From Lytechinus variegatus (lineage: Eukaryota; Echinodermata; Echinoidea; Temnopleuroida; Toxopneustidae), in assembly GCF_018143015.1 (NCBI RefSeq), contig NC_054746.1:38814687-38878686 (forward strand): DNA of 64,000 nt, given 5' to 3'. Shown here in pieces: positions 63,228 through 64,000 of the stretch. The translations under genes were made by a program, and so were the position numbers. Each line of letters opens with the position of its first letter. The stretch's first letter is position 1. The notes below the pieces were generated by a model, which was not told the origin of the DNA, did not search any database, and saw nothing but the letters and a program-made list of their open reading frames with translations.

Positions 63228-63882
63228 ATCACTGACCCCTTACTCCTGATTGACCCTAACCCCACGACCCATTTCCGTTTCCCCTTTCAAGGGTCAATGC
63301 ACTTTCACTGATATACACACACACACCCACACATCACCAACCTGGTCAAGCACTTACAGTAAAACTTGGAGGTAAGAAATCAGACATTTATAATGTATCT
63401 TTTTTGTATACATCATTTATTTATCGCAGAACCACATATATCATTGTTACCTCTACCTATTATATGATACTTTGTGTAATTACCAGCACTACCAATTAGA
63501 GTAGGGTTGGTTTGGGTGTCTGCGCCTATGTATGTATGTGACTGCGAGTGTGATTACATACATAAGTTCACGTGCTTAGACACGAATGTATATATGAATC
63601 AATACCTTATATAATTATGTATTATTTTGAGATATATATACTATTATATATTATTATACATTTTGAGATATATGTATTATACAACACACATAACCCAATA
63701 CTTTCAAAAAATGTTCGTAATAAAAATCTGCGTAAACTTAATTAATTTTAGTAGCTATTGGATAATCCTAATTAAACATTACCGATGTAAAACATATTCT
63801 TTTAAGATATACCTCTATTTAGTAAATTAATCCAAATATATGCATATTACATGTAAAGCCATTATGTCTTTTACATCTTCAG
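63228..63882. other. 3' untranslated part of the Penelope-like element
   Basis: No coding content. It includes a CACACACACC stretch near 63317 and AT-rich sequence. It leads into the hammerhead-like motif. Confidence 0.6.
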
Positions 63883-63923
63883 ATACCTGAAGAAGGCCGA
63901 ACTAAATGGCCGAAAGCTTGTAT
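63883..63923 (+). ncRNA. Minimal hammerhead-ribozyme-like motif of the Penelope-like element
   Basis: In order the strand reads stem I ATAC (63883-63886), core CTGAAGA (63887-63893, fits CUGANGA), stem II GGCC-loop-GGCC (63895-63898 with 63908-63911), core GAAA (63912-63915), a two-base GC cap, TT (63918-63919, fits UH) and stem I partner GTAT (63920-63923). Minimal hammerheads with almost no stem III are reported in Penelope-like elements and thought to act as dimers. One unpaired A after the core (63894) is a deviation. The predicted cut after 63919 lies two bases inside the edge of the inverted repeat. Activity is not shown. Confidence 0.6.
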
Positions 63924-63994
63924 TAATAAAAAGTTGAAGAAATCCAGGCTACGTCTCCCGCTTCAATGCTTTTTGAGCTTCTTCGCCAATATAT
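63918..63994. repeat. Right inverted repeat of the Penelope-like element
   Basis: This is the reverse complement of 60849-60925 without mismatch. It begins at the TT of the hammerhead-like motif and ends CGCCAATATAT. Confidence 0.95.
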
Positions 63995-64000
63995 CACTCA

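Larger units (their letters stand above)
60849..63994 (+). mobile_element. Penelope-like retroelement with 77-bp inverted repeat
   Basis: The element has an RT plus GIY-YIG reading frame (60957-63227) between inverted repeats at 60849-60925 and 63918-63994 that are identical over all 77 bases. Such partial inverted terminal segments are usual for Penelope-like elements. The right part before the repeat carries a hammerhead-like motif. The left side abuts an AT microsatellite (about 60830-60854) and the right side continues ATATCACTCA, so the target was probably the AT run. Identity of the repeats and the undamaged frame suggest a recent insertion. A complete direct 5' pseudo-LTR and an ATG before the conserved N-terminus are absent, so the copy is 5'-truncated. 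Confidence 0.92.

Noticed and set aside
1-64000. CRISPR arrays, operons and bacterial regulatory elements
   Set aside because: The DNA is eukaryotic nuclear sequence with spliceosomal introns; no regularly spaced short repeats of CRISPR type were seen.

Overview
The window is AT-rich metazoan nuclear DNA with long introns and many non-coding repeats. An echinoderm, most likely a sea urchin, is my inference. It rests on the mix of spastin, a secreted sphingomyelinase family, Penelope and CR1/L2-like retroelements and TTAA-flanked foldback elements; no single feature proves the taxon.

Layout. (1) Positions 1-47150, minus strand: the 5' part of one gene, spastin (SPAST), a microtubule-severing AAA ATPase. 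Six coding exons can be placed with GT/AG boundaries and matching phases: 46730-47150, 42949-43035, 35434-35520, 6964-7121, 4618-4795 and 2119-2258. They encode the membrane hairpin, the MIT domain, the linker and the AAA domain up to Walker A. The rest of the AAA domain lies beyond position 1. One intron is about 28 kb. The introns hold a broken non-LTR retrotransposon (about 7425-9903), tandem repeats and several non-autonomous elements, including a 2-kb palindrome at 18868-20896. (2) Positions 47190-50140: an intergenic stretch between divergent genes, with dispersed repeats. (3) Positions 50141-59708, plus strand: a tandem family of sphingomyelinase-C-like genes. Two are complete with three exons each (50141-54453 and 55650-58060). 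A third is represented by a signal-peptide first exon (59648-59708). The products look secreted and probably GPI-anchored, with the metal-binding and catalytic residues of the Bacillus-type sphingomyelinase family intact. (4) Positions 60579-60650, minus strand: a tRNA-like sequence with a predicted UCA anticodon. (5) Positions 60849-63994: a young Penelope-like retroelement with an open RT plus GIY-YIG reading frame. It is bounded by a 77-bp perfect inverted repeat. A minimal hammerhead-ribozyme-like motif sits exactly at the inner edge of the right repeat.

The most interesting signals are the sphingomyelinase cluster, the Penelope element with its ribozyme-like junction, the 2-kb TTAA-flanked palindrome with smaller TTAA elements, four RFX X-box-like palindromes in spastin introns, and a tandem repeat carrying a perfect DR1 nuclear-receptor half-site pair in each unit. 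All calls come from reading the sequence; no database search was possible.
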